Below are positions 57,819 through 64,000 of a stretch of DNA of 64,000 bases, piece by piece. This stretch comes from Martelella lutilitoris. Lineage in GTDB: Bacteria > Pseudomonadota > Alphaproteobacteria > Rhizobiales > Rhizobiaceae. The stretch spans positions 2,937,501-3,001,500 of the forward strand of contig NZ_CP066786.1 of assembly GCF_016598595.1 (NCBI RefSeq), written 5' to 3'. The position numbers and the translations under genes are program-made. How positions within the stretch are numbered: the first letter of the stretch is position 1; each line of letters begins with the position of its first letter. The notes beneath the pieces were generated by a model that was not told the origin of the DNA, made no database searches, and was given only the letters and a program-made list of their open reading frames with translations.

Positions 57819-58227
57819 TACATCGCGCGAGCGGACCGCGCATTTATCTTTTGCGCGATCGTCATCAAAAATACACGTTATAGTTTAATTATCCCAAAAA
57901 AGCACCGGTCAATCTCCGATGGTCAGCAAATTAAACTTGATCTGGTACCGCAACCATCTTATGAAAGTCTTATCTTACCAAAAACAACCGAGATGCACAG
58001 CCGAAGAAGAATTGTTTTTCTGTCCGCCGCAAAAGGAGCCTGTGTAAACAAACGGCCAATCGCAGATTATTTTTATTTCGGCGCCGGGGACGCGCCGCAG
58101 ACTACGACGATTCTCATTTGTATTTCTGTCGTCGGTCCGAATATCCGCAGGATTTTCGTGCCGGCGTATTCGATAATTCGTAAATTTACAGACCAGAAAA
58201 ATCGACTATCAATAAAAAGATTGTTTC
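57819..58227. other. AT-rich intergenic stretch, no gene recognised
   Basis: These 409 bases are clearly richer in A and T than the rest of the window, especially 57840-57990 and 58040-58227. A 138-residue frame crosses the region but has no family feature, no ribosome site and overlaps the zinc-ribbon gene in another frame. The base composition suggests a regulatory or recently acquired segment. Confidence 0.5.
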
Positions 58228-58398
58228 ATGAGACTTTTTCATTGCACCTATTGTGGGCACAAGCTCCGCTTCAGGCAAACAGCGTGCTCGCAATGCTATC
58301 AACCAACGCCATACTACAACCGTCTTCGCTTTTGGCTCATACTGGCGCTGGCGGTGCTGGCCGCAGCGGCGGCCTTCGCGCTGTCGCTGGTCGTCTAG
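58228..58398 (+). CDS. 56-residue zinc-ribbon protein with one membrane helix
   Basis: ATG at 58228 begins MRLFHCTYCGHKLRFRQ. Four cysteines are arranged CxxC (residues 6 and 9) and CxxC (residues 20 and 23), a compact zinc-ribbon knuckle pair. After QPTPYYNRLRF there is one hydrophobic helix (WLILALAVLAAAAAFALSLVV) running to the C-terminus. The layout is that of small zinc-ribbon membrane proteins, but I do not recognise the family. The ribosome site is weak. The N-terminal codons are less GC-rich than neighbouring genes, and the helix codons are GC-rich. Confidence 0.65.
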   Translation: MRLFHCTYCGHKLRFRQTACSQCYQPTPYYNRLRFWLILALAVLAAAAAFALSLVV

Positions 58399-58471
58399 CG
58401 CATCAATAGGTTTGAGCGACCGGCCGTGACGCCGGGTGGCGGGGATCGCCCCGCTTGCCTCGGGTTTATTT

Positions 58472-58479
58472 TATACTCA
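58472..58479 (+). promoter_or_regulatory. Operator-like TATACTCA site before the GntR-type gene
   Basis: TATACTCA followed by TAATA lies just before the regulator start codon. The same string occurs in the inverted repeat before the Gfo/Idh gene (TATATACTCA then AATA at 59605-59618). The shared site in front of both genes suggests autoregulation and control of the downstream operon by the same regulator. Confidence 0.45.
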
Positions 58480-58489
58480 TAATACCCGG

Positions 58490-59581
58490 ATGCAAACCAG
58501 GACAAGACAGGTCATCGCCGCGATCGAACGATGGACGGAGCGGAAGATCGCGAACGCCGAACCGGGCGAACGCCTTCCGACCATACGGTATCTGATGCGG
58601 GAATTCGGCACCGCCCAGCGCACTGTCGAGGCCGCGCTGAAACCGTTCCTCGAAGACGGGCGCCTCGTCGCCCGCCCCGGCGCCGGCATCGTCGTTGCCG
58701 AAAATCCGGTGGAGGCCGCGCGCGCGGACTATGCCGCCGACCTGCTGATTCTCTATCGCAACTCTGACAGCCGGCTGGCGCGGGTGACCCTGCAGGAGGT
58801 CGCGGCACGGCTGAAGGCCTCCGGCTCCTCGGTGCTGCAGCTCGGCTTTTCGGGCGATGCCCAGGCGATCGATGTGCTGGAACGGATCGGGCGGTTCCGC
58901 ACCTGCCTCATCCAGGTCAACTTCGAGATCCTTACGGTTGCCTTTCTGGCGGCGCTCCACAGGCAGGCCGACCACATCGTCATCGACGGCGTATCGGCAA
59001 CCGGCATCGACGTCGATGCGATCGGCACCAACTGGCGCGAGGCGCTGTCAATCGCCTTCCGCGCCGTTCGGGAAAACGGCCACGAGAAGATCGCCTTCCT
59101 GACGTCTGCCCATCACGCCCGCCAGATCGCCATGGCGCGGCGCGAGTTCGAGCTGCTCGGCAGCGCGCTTCCCGACCCTTCCCAGCGCTGGCTGATCGAA
59201 CTCAACGCCCTTCCCGGCAGCTACCAGATCGACGATATCGCCATGGCGATCGGACGCCATGCAGACGACAGGGGCCGGCTCCCCTTTACAGCGCTCATCG
59301 TCTGGGGCGTGGTCGAGGGCTTCATTCTGGAGCGGGCGCTCTCCGAACTCGGCCTGGAAGCCGGGCGAGACCTCAGCGTCATCATGCTCGGCAGTACGGA
59401 CTTCCAGTCGGAACATCTCGGTCGCTTCGATGTGGTCGGCAACAGCCACGCGGAAAAGCTCGCCGTGTTCGAGCGGATCATCGCGGAGCGGATCGCCGAC
59501 AGACCGCACGAACCGCAGACCCATTACCTTCCGATCTCCCATGTGCGCCATGGCTCCGTCATCGATCTGTCCACCGATTGA
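58490..59581 (+). CDS. GntR-type regulator with sugar-binding-like effector domain
   Basis: The 363-residue protein from ATG 58490 has an N-terminal GntR winged helix (AIERWTERKIANAEPGERLPT, then FGTAQRTVEAALKPFLEDG). Its C-terminal domain of about 275 residues resembles periplasmic-binding-protein-type effector domains (HIVIDGV, AVRENGHEKIAFLT, ALIVWGVVEGFILERAL). Such hybrids sense sugars in the same way as LacI proteins. The longer open frame upstream has no ribosome site. It precedes, on the same strand, the oxidoreductase and ABC genes it probably controls. Confidence 0.82.
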   Translation: MQTRTRQVIAAIERWTERKIANAEPGERLPTIRYLMREFGTAQRTVEAALKPFLEDGRLVARPGAGIVVAENPVEAARADYAADLLILYRNSDSRLARVTLQEVAARLKASGSSVLQLGFSGDAQAIDVLERIGRFRTCLIQVNFEILTVAFLAALHRQADHIVIDGVSATGIDVDAIGTNWREALSIAFRAVRENGHEKIAFLTSAHHARQIAMARREFELLGSALPDPSQRWLIELNALPGSYQIDDIAMAIGRHADDRGRLPFTALIVWGVVEGFILERALSELGLEAGRDLSVIMLGSTDFQSEHLGRFDVVGNSHAEKLAVFERIIAERIADRPHEPQTHYLPISHVRHGSVIDLSTD

Positions 59582-59614
59582 GTACATATGATATTGTAGC
59601 CATATATATACTCA
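59579..59614 (+). promoter_or_regulatory. Inverted-repeat operator before the Gfo/Idh operon
   Basis: TGAGTACATAT (59579-59589) and ATATATACTCA (59604-59614) form an 11-base inverted repeat with one mismatch, separated by 14 bases. The left arm includes the stop codon of the regulator gene. TATACT at 59607-59612 could also be a -10 box. The arms share TATACTCA with the site before the regulator. Confidence 0.6.
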
Positions 59615-59660
59615 AATAGCATCCGATGCCGATGACAATGATCAAGTCCAGAGGCGTTGC

Positions 59661-60926
59661 ATGCTCCACGAGCCGGTCCAGCAAAAAACAACAGGCGTCG
59701 CCATTATCGGCGCGGGCGAGCGCGGCATTTATTATGTCGGCTCCCGCATGGCCGAGATTGCCGGCGAAACCGGCTTTCGCGTCGTTGGCGTGTTCGACCG
59801 GCTGCAGGACCGCGCGGGCTATGCCGCCGACCACCTGAACGCGCTTTACGGCAAGGCCGGCGTGCAACACGCCGTGCGTGTCTTTGCAAGCCTGGAGGAG
59901 GCCGTCTCTGATCCCGCCGTCGACCTTGTGGTGGTCACCACCCATACCAATGCCCACCGTGCTCCGGTGGAAGCCGCCATCGCCGCCGGCAAGCGCGTCT
60001 ATCTCGACAAGCCGATCTCGGTGACGCTTGAGGATGCCGAGGCCATTCTGGCGGCTGAGCAGAAGGCCGGCCAGCCGATGCTGATGGCCTTCACCCGGCG
60101 CTATGAAAAGCCCTGGGTGGAGACGGTGAAGCTTGCCCATGAAGGCCGCGTCGGGGACCCGCAGATGATCCTTCTGCGCTCGGTCATTCCCTATACCCGC
60201 TATCTGCAGCTCTGGCACCGCAAGCAGGCGCTTTCGGGCGGCGCGCTCAACGACAAGTGCTCGCACCATTTCGACGTGCTGAACTGGGTCGCCGCATCCA
60301 CGCCGGTTTCCGTCACCGCTGTCGGCGGCCGAAGCAATGTGTTTCCGCCCGATCCGAATGCGCCGGAACGCTGTTCGCTCTGCGACCGCGACTGTCCCTA
60401 TCGCCGGCACGAAACCCTCGTCGACCGTTTCGAAGGCGCCGGCGCAGTCGCCAATGCAAGCTGGAGCGAGGCGGCGTTGATCGAGGACCGCAACGACACC
60501 TGTGTCTACCAGCCGGGCGCGGATATCGACGACCACGCCATCGTCACCATCCGTTACGCGAATGGCGTCACGGCCTGTCTGTTCTTCGCCATCTTCGGCC
60601 CCTGGGCGGAGGATCAGGAAACGCTCGAGATCGTCGGCTCCTCCGGCCGCATCCGCATGGAGCGCCATTCCGGCGAAATCGACATCGTCGAGGATTACGG
60701 CCGCAAGCACGGCACGCTCGGCTTTACCAATCCGGACCGAACCTCGACCCATTTCGGCGCCGATCTCGAACTCGTCAGGACGCTTCGCCGCTTCATGGAT
60801 GGCGAAAACCCGCCGGTCGGAATCGAAGACGGGCTGGCCTCGCTGCGCCTCGTGCTCGCCGCGCAGAAATCGATGAAGAACGGCGGCATGCCGGTGGATC
60901 CGGCAACACAGGAATTTGCCCGATGA
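59661..60926 (+). CDS. Gfo/Idh/MocA family oxidoreductase
   Basis: The 421-residue protein has an N-terminal NAD(P)-binding Rossmann fold (GVAIIGAGERG near residue 12, DLVVVTTHTNAH near 92, and the family motif YLDKPISVTLEDAE near 114) and the alpha/beta C-terminal domain. A cysteine cluster C238-x2-C241-x3-C245 (CSLCDRDCPY) may bind zinc, as in some family members. The reaction would be oxidation, reduction or rearrangement of a cyclic polyol or sugar. The stop overlaps the next start as ATGA. Confidence 0.92.
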   Translation: MLHEPVQQKTTGVAIIGAGERGIYYVGSRMAEIAGETGFRVVGVFDRLQDRAGYAADHLNALYGKAGVQHAVRVFASLEEAVSDPAVDLVVVTTHTNAHRAPVEAAIAAGKRVYLDKPISVTLEDAEAILAAEQKAGQPMLMAFTRRYEKPWVETVKLAHEGRVGDPQMILLRSVIPYTRYLQLWHRKQALSGGALNDKCSHHFDVLNWVAASTPVSVTAVGGRSNVFPPDPNAPERCSLCDRDCPYRRHETLVDRFEGAGAVANASWSEAALIEDRNDTCVYQPGADIDDHAIVTIRYANGVTACLFFAIFGPWAEDQETLEIVGSSGRIRMERHSGEIDIVEDYGRKHGTLGFTNPDRTSTHFGADLELVRTLRRFMDGENPPVGIEDGLASLRLVLAAQKSMKNGGMPVDPATQEFAR

Positions 60927-62482
60927 CCAGACGCTTTCCCGAACGCCTGACCCCGCTCGCCAACCGGTTGGGCCTGCAGCCGTTTTATGGCGACATCCAT
61001 AACCACTCGGCGCTGTCCTATGGCCATGGTCGGCTGGAGGACGCGCTGGCGCGGGCCGCACTGCAGCTCGATTTCGTCTCCGTCACCGGTCACGCCGCCT
61101 GGCCGGACATGCCGGTCGACGTGCCGGAGGTGGCTCATATCGTCGACTTCCACGTCAAGGGTTTCGCCAGGCTGAAGGCCAACTGGAAGGGCCATTTCGA
61201 GACGCTTTCGGCGTATGACAATCCGGGACATTTCGCCGTTTTCCCCGGCTACGAAATCCATTCCTGCGCACATGGTGACTACACCATCGTCTACGCCGAT
61301 CTTGACGTGGCGGAGCCGGAACTGGCCGACACGCCGGAAGACCTGAAGTCCGCGCTGACGGCCGCCAAGGGGGACCGCGCCGTCGCTTTCCCGCATCACA
61401 TCGGCTACCGGCAGGGCGCGCGCGGCATCAACTGGGACACGTTCGATCCGGACCTTTCGCCCTTCGTCGAGATGTTTTCCATGCATGGCTGCGCCGAGGA
61501 ATCGGAATCGGAGCGCTCCTATCTGCATTCCATGGGGCCGGTGAACGGCGCCTCGACCATGCGGGCGGGGCTGAGGCGCGGCGCGGTCTTCGGCATTGTC
61601 GGCAATACCGACCACCACTCCGCCTTTCCCGGTTCCTACGGCCATGGCCGCATGGCGGTCTATGCCGGGGCGGACGATCGCGACGCAATCTTCGCGGCCA
61701 TGCGCGCGCGGCGCACCAATGCGCTGACCGGCGACAATATTCACCTTCTGACGGCAATCGGCGACACGGTTCAGGGCGGCATCACCGCCCCTTCGGACAA
61801 GGCCACACTCGATATCGAGGCCATCGGCGGCGGTTTCATCGACGTCATCGACGTCTTCCGCAATGGCGCGCTTTTTGCCCGCATCTCGCCGGAACTCGAG
61901 CCCGCTCCGGTAGACCCCGGCGACGGCGCCACGACGGAGACCATTCTCCATGTCGAACTCGGCTGGGGCGCGCGCGGCAAGAGCCACGACTGGGCGGGAA
62001 CGCTCAGCCTCGAAGGCGGCGAGATCCTGAGCGTCGATCCGCGCTTCCGCGGCGCGGAGATCGTCTCGCCGCTCGAAGGCGAAGACGAGGCGGCGGTGCT
62101 GCCGACGCTTGGCCTCGCCGACGGCAAGGTGACCTTTTCCGTCACCGCCGCGGCCAACCCCAACAACGTCACCTCGGCAACGCAAGGCTTTGCCATCCGC
62201 CTCAGGACGAAGCCGGGTGCGCGGCTGAAGGCCGCGCTTTCCGGCAAACCACTGGACATCGCGATCGACGACCTTTTCGAGGGCGCGGTCTCGGGCAATC
62301 TCGGCCCGATCGACAGCCCCGCCTACCGGTTCCACGCCCTGCCCCGCCCGCATCAATGGCAATGGCAGGGTGGCCTGGCCCTCGGCGCGTTTGAGGCCGG
62401 CGAGAACATCTATGTGCGACTGCGCGAGAAAACCGGCCAGATGGCCTGGACCTCGCCGATTTTCTGCAGAAAGGAGGCGTAA
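60923..62482 (+). CDS. PHP-like metal-dependent phosphoesterase-type protein
   Basis: The start at 60923 is coupled to the oxidoreductase stop and gives 519 residues. The N-terminal half has PHP/DUF3604-type metal-binding motifs: YGDIHNHSALS with His26 and His28, GYEIHSCAHGDY, PHHIGY and NTDHHSAFPGSYGHG. The second half is beta-rich with no known motif (FIDVIDVFRNGALFARI, later AFEAGENIYVRLREKTGQMAW), reminiscent of a C-terminal sandwich in DUF3604 proteins. No signal peptide is seen, so it should be cytoplasmic. It may process a phosphorylated or esterified sugar, but the reaction is unknown. Confidence 0.75.
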   Translation: MTRRFPERLTPLANRLGLQPFYGDIHNHSALSYGHGRLEDALARAALQLDFVSVTGHAAWPDMPVDVPEVAHIVDFHVKGFARLKANWKGHFETLSAYDNPGHFAVFPGYEIHSCAHGDYTIVYADLDVAEPELADTPEDLKSALTAAKGDRAVAFPHHIGYRQGARGINWDTFDPDLSPFVEMFSMHGCAEESESERSYLHSMGPVNGASTMRAGLRRGAVFGIVGNTDHHSAFPGSYGHGRMAVYAGADDRDAIFAAMRARRTNALTGDNIHLLTAIGDTVQGGITAPSDKATLDIEAIGGGFIDVIDVFRNGALFARISPELEPAPVDPGDGATTETILHVELGWGARGKSHDWAGTLSLEGGEILSVDPRFRGAEIVSPLEGEDEAAVLPTLGLADGKVTFSVTAAANPNNVTSATQGFAIRLRTKPGARLKAALSGKPLDIAIDDLFEGAVSGNLGPIDSPAYRFHALPRPHQWQWQGGLALGAFEAGENIYVRLREKTGQMAWTSPIFCRKEA

Positions 62483-62651
62483 TCGGACCAGTCAGACTTC
62501 GCGGGTCTTCGGACCGGCGTGAACCAGGCAATCGGGGCGGAATATCGCCGGATTGCCATCAGAAAGGAAAGGCCGACCGAAACGGGCGGCATTCCAACAA
62601 GCGGGAACTTTTCAAAACCGGTCCGCACAGCGACCGGAGGGAGAACTGGCA

Positions 62652-63920
62652 ATGAAGCATTTCAAGACATTCACCGGCGTTCTGCTCGCCGCAAGCGCGC
62701 TGATGTCGGTTTCGGCCGGCGCCGTCGAACTCAACATCGTCCACGGCGCAATCGGCAAGGACAATGAGGTCCTGCGCAAGGAGCTCGACCGCTATGAGGA
62801 GATGACCGGCAACACCGTCAACATCGTCTCCATGCCGGAATCGACCACCGACCAGTTCGGCCAGTACAAGCTCTGGCTTTCGGCCAAGTCACCGGATATC
62901 GACGTCTACCGCATCGACGTCATCGGCGCGCCGCAGCTCGCCAGCCATTTCGTCGACCTGACGGAAGCGACCGCCGATATCATCGACCAGTTCGTGCCGG
63001 CAGCCGTCGAATCGCAGACCGTCGACGGCAAGCTCGTCGCGCTGCCGATGTTCCTCGGCGCGCCGGCACTCTACTACCGCAGCGACCTTCTGGAAAAATA
63101 CGATCAGCCGGTGCCCGAAACCTGGGAACAGATGACCGAGACCGCGCAGATCATCATGGATGGCGAGCGGGCCGAGGGCAATGACGACATGTGGGGCTTC
63201 GTCTTCCAGGGCGCGCCCTATGAGGGGCTGACCTGCGACGGCCAGGAGTGGATCTATTCCTATGGCGGCGGCCGCATCGTCGAGCTTGACGGCTCGATCG
63301 CCATCAACAACCCGGAAGCGGCCGAAGCGCTGAACATGGCGAAGTCCTGGGTTGGCACGATCGCGCCGCAAGGCGTTCTCAACTACATGGAAGAGGACGC
63401 GCGCGGTGTGTTCCAGTCGGGCAACGCCGTCTTCATGCGCAACTGGAACTACGCCTATGCGCTGGCCGATGGCGAGGATTCCCCGGTCAAGGGCAAGTTC
63501 GACGTGACCACGCTGCCGGTCGGCGGCGAGGGCGACAGCTCGGCCGCGACGCTGGGCGGCTGGCATCTCGCCGTTTCCAAATATTCGCCCAATCCGGACG
63601 AGGCGATCGAACTGGTGAAGTTCCTCAACAACTTCGAAAACCAGAAGGAACGCGCGATCGAAACCTCGCGTCCGCCGACCGTGACCGCCGTCTACGACGA
63701 TCCGGAAGTGGCCGAGGCCCAGCCCTTCATCCCGCGCTGGAAGCCGGTCGTGCTCAACGCCCTGCCGCGTCCTTCCGCCGCCACCAAACGCAAATATAAC
63801 GAGGTCTCCTCGGAATTCTGGACCGCCGTGCATGATACGCTTTCGGGCGACGGCACCGCCGAGCAGAACCTCGCCAAGCTGGAAGCAAAGCTGAAGCGCC
63901 TGCGCGGCAACGGCTGGTAA
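62652..63920 (+). CDS. Family 1 carbohydrate ABC transporter substrate-binding protein
   Basis: ATG 62652, with GGAGGGAGAA upstream, gives 422 residues. A signal peptide ends near VSAGAVE, and the mature protein is an SBP_bac_1 type: LNIVHGAIGKDNEVLRKELDRYEEMTGNTV, DVYRIDVIG, FLGAPALYYRSDLLEKY and GGWHLAVSKYS. It resembles the ThuE/SmoE group of trehalose, maltose and polyol binders in rhizobia, but I cannot fix the ligand. It lies 169 bases after the PHP-like gene. A permease gene seems to begin at the window end. Confidence 0.9.
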   Translation: MKHFKTFTGVLLAASALMSVSAGAVELNIVHGAIGKDNEVLRKELDRYEEMTGNTVNIVSMPESTTDQFGQYKLWLSAKSPDIDVYRIDVIGAPQLASHFVDLTEATADIIDQFVPAAVESQTVDGKLVALPMFLGAPALYYRSDLLEKYDQPVPETWEQMTETAQIIMDGERAEGNDDMWGFVFQGAPYEGLTCDGQEWIYSYGGGRIVELDGSIAINNPEAAEALNMAKSWVGTIAPQGVLNYMEEDARGVFQSGNAVFMRNWNYAYALADGEDSPVKGKFDVTTLPVGGEGDSSAATLGGWHLAVSKYSPNPDEAIELVKFLNNFENQKERAIETSRPPTVTAVYDDPEVAEAQPFIPRWKPVVLNALPRPSAATKRKYNEVSSEFWTAVHDTLSGDGTAEQNLAKLEAKLKRLRGNGW

Positions 63921-63927
63921 GATCGGC

Positions 63928-63960
63928 CGGCGCCGCGCGGCAAACGACCGCGCGGCGCCG
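63928..63960 (+). promoter_or_regulatory. Strong GC hairpin after the binding-protein gene
   Basis: CGGCGCCGCGCGG and CCGCGCGGCGCCG form a perfect 13-base stem around a 7-base loop, starting 7 bases after the stop. No T run follows. It is the usual place for a hairpin that keeps binding-protein mRNA stable and reduces permease expression. Confidence 0.65.
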
Positions 63961-63990
63961 TCTCAACCAATGACAAGAAGGGAACGGAAC

Positions 63991-64000
63991 ATGGCAGAAC
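63991..64000 (+). CDS. Start of the next gene (probably an ABC permease), truncated
   Basis: ATGGCAGAA begins at 63991 with GAAGGGAACGG upstream, in the place where a carbohydrate ABC permease gene would be expected. Only ten bases are visible, so identity rests on position alone. Confidence 0.45.

Noticed and set aside
57993..58409. 138-residue plus-strand frame
   Set aside because: It has no recognised domain or ribosome site and overlaps the zinc-ribbon gene, which has a much more specific cysteine and helix pattern, in another frame.

Overview
The window is GC-rich, densely coded chromosomal DNA from an alphaproteobacterium, most likely a member of the Rhizobiales/Rhizobiaceae. The reasons are a ChvE-GguA-GguB type sugar ABC operon, a 685-residue RpoD with dnaG and a GatB/YqeY-like gene next to it, rhizobial-style carA and carB, short palindromic repeats of the kind known from Rhizobiales, and very high codon GC. 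The genus cannot be fixed from the sequence. There is no phage, plasmid backbone, transposase, rRNA or CRISPR array. The window is housekeeping chromosome interleaved with many nutrient-uptake and catabolic modules.

Layout. 1-3.5 kb: glycolate oxidase operon glcD(partial)-glcE-small membrane protein-glcF. 3.5-5 kb: DUF4186 gene and an orphan MalK/UgpC-type ATPase. 5.3-12.7 kb: a peptide-type (Dpp/Opp) ABC operon with a coupled alpha/beta hydrolase, divergent from a LacI-family regulator. 12.8-18.2 kb: two tandem ChvE-like sugar-binding proteins followed by GguA and GguB. 18.6 kb: tRNA-Arg(CCG). 18.8-22 kb: aldose-dehydrogenase-like protein, DUF1176 protein, cold-shock protein and palindromic repeats. 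22.6-38.4 kb: core genes rpoD, dnaG, yqeY-like, carA and carB, with efflux, GST, cation exchanger and PEP-mutase/isocitrate-lyase-family genes between carA and carB. 38.5-44 kb: an ArsR-SRPBCC-SRPBCC operon, a VOC protein, an MFS exporter, greA and a glycosyltransferase-like gene.

44-54.7 kb is a coherent sulfonate module. Minus strand: GMC flavoprotein dehydrogenase, sulfoacetaldehyde acetyltransferase (xsc), YeiH-type exporter, phosphotransacetylase (pta), TauE/SafE exporter. Plus strand, divergent: a complete TRAP transporter and an IclR regulator. There is no taurine aminotransferase or taurine dehydrogenase. With the GMC enzyme, this matches isethionate catabolism: TRAP uptake, oxidation to sulfoacetaldehyde, Xsc cleavage to acetyl phosphate and sulfite, Pta to acetyl-CoA, and sulfite/sulfate export.

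54.8-57.8 kb: an EF-hand, Met/Gly-rich secreted protein divergent from an OmpR/EnvZ-type two-component pair. 57.8-58.4 kb: an AT-rich gap ending in a 56-residue zinc-ribbon/membrane protein. 58.5 kb to the end: a GntR-type regulator with a sugar-binding-like effector domain, a Gfo/Idh/MocA oxidoreductase, a PHP-like metal-dependent protein and the first genes of a carbohydrate ABC transporter. This looks like a carbohydrate-uptake and oxidation locus whose substrate I cannot name. It and the two-exporter isethionate module are the best candidates for new biology here.
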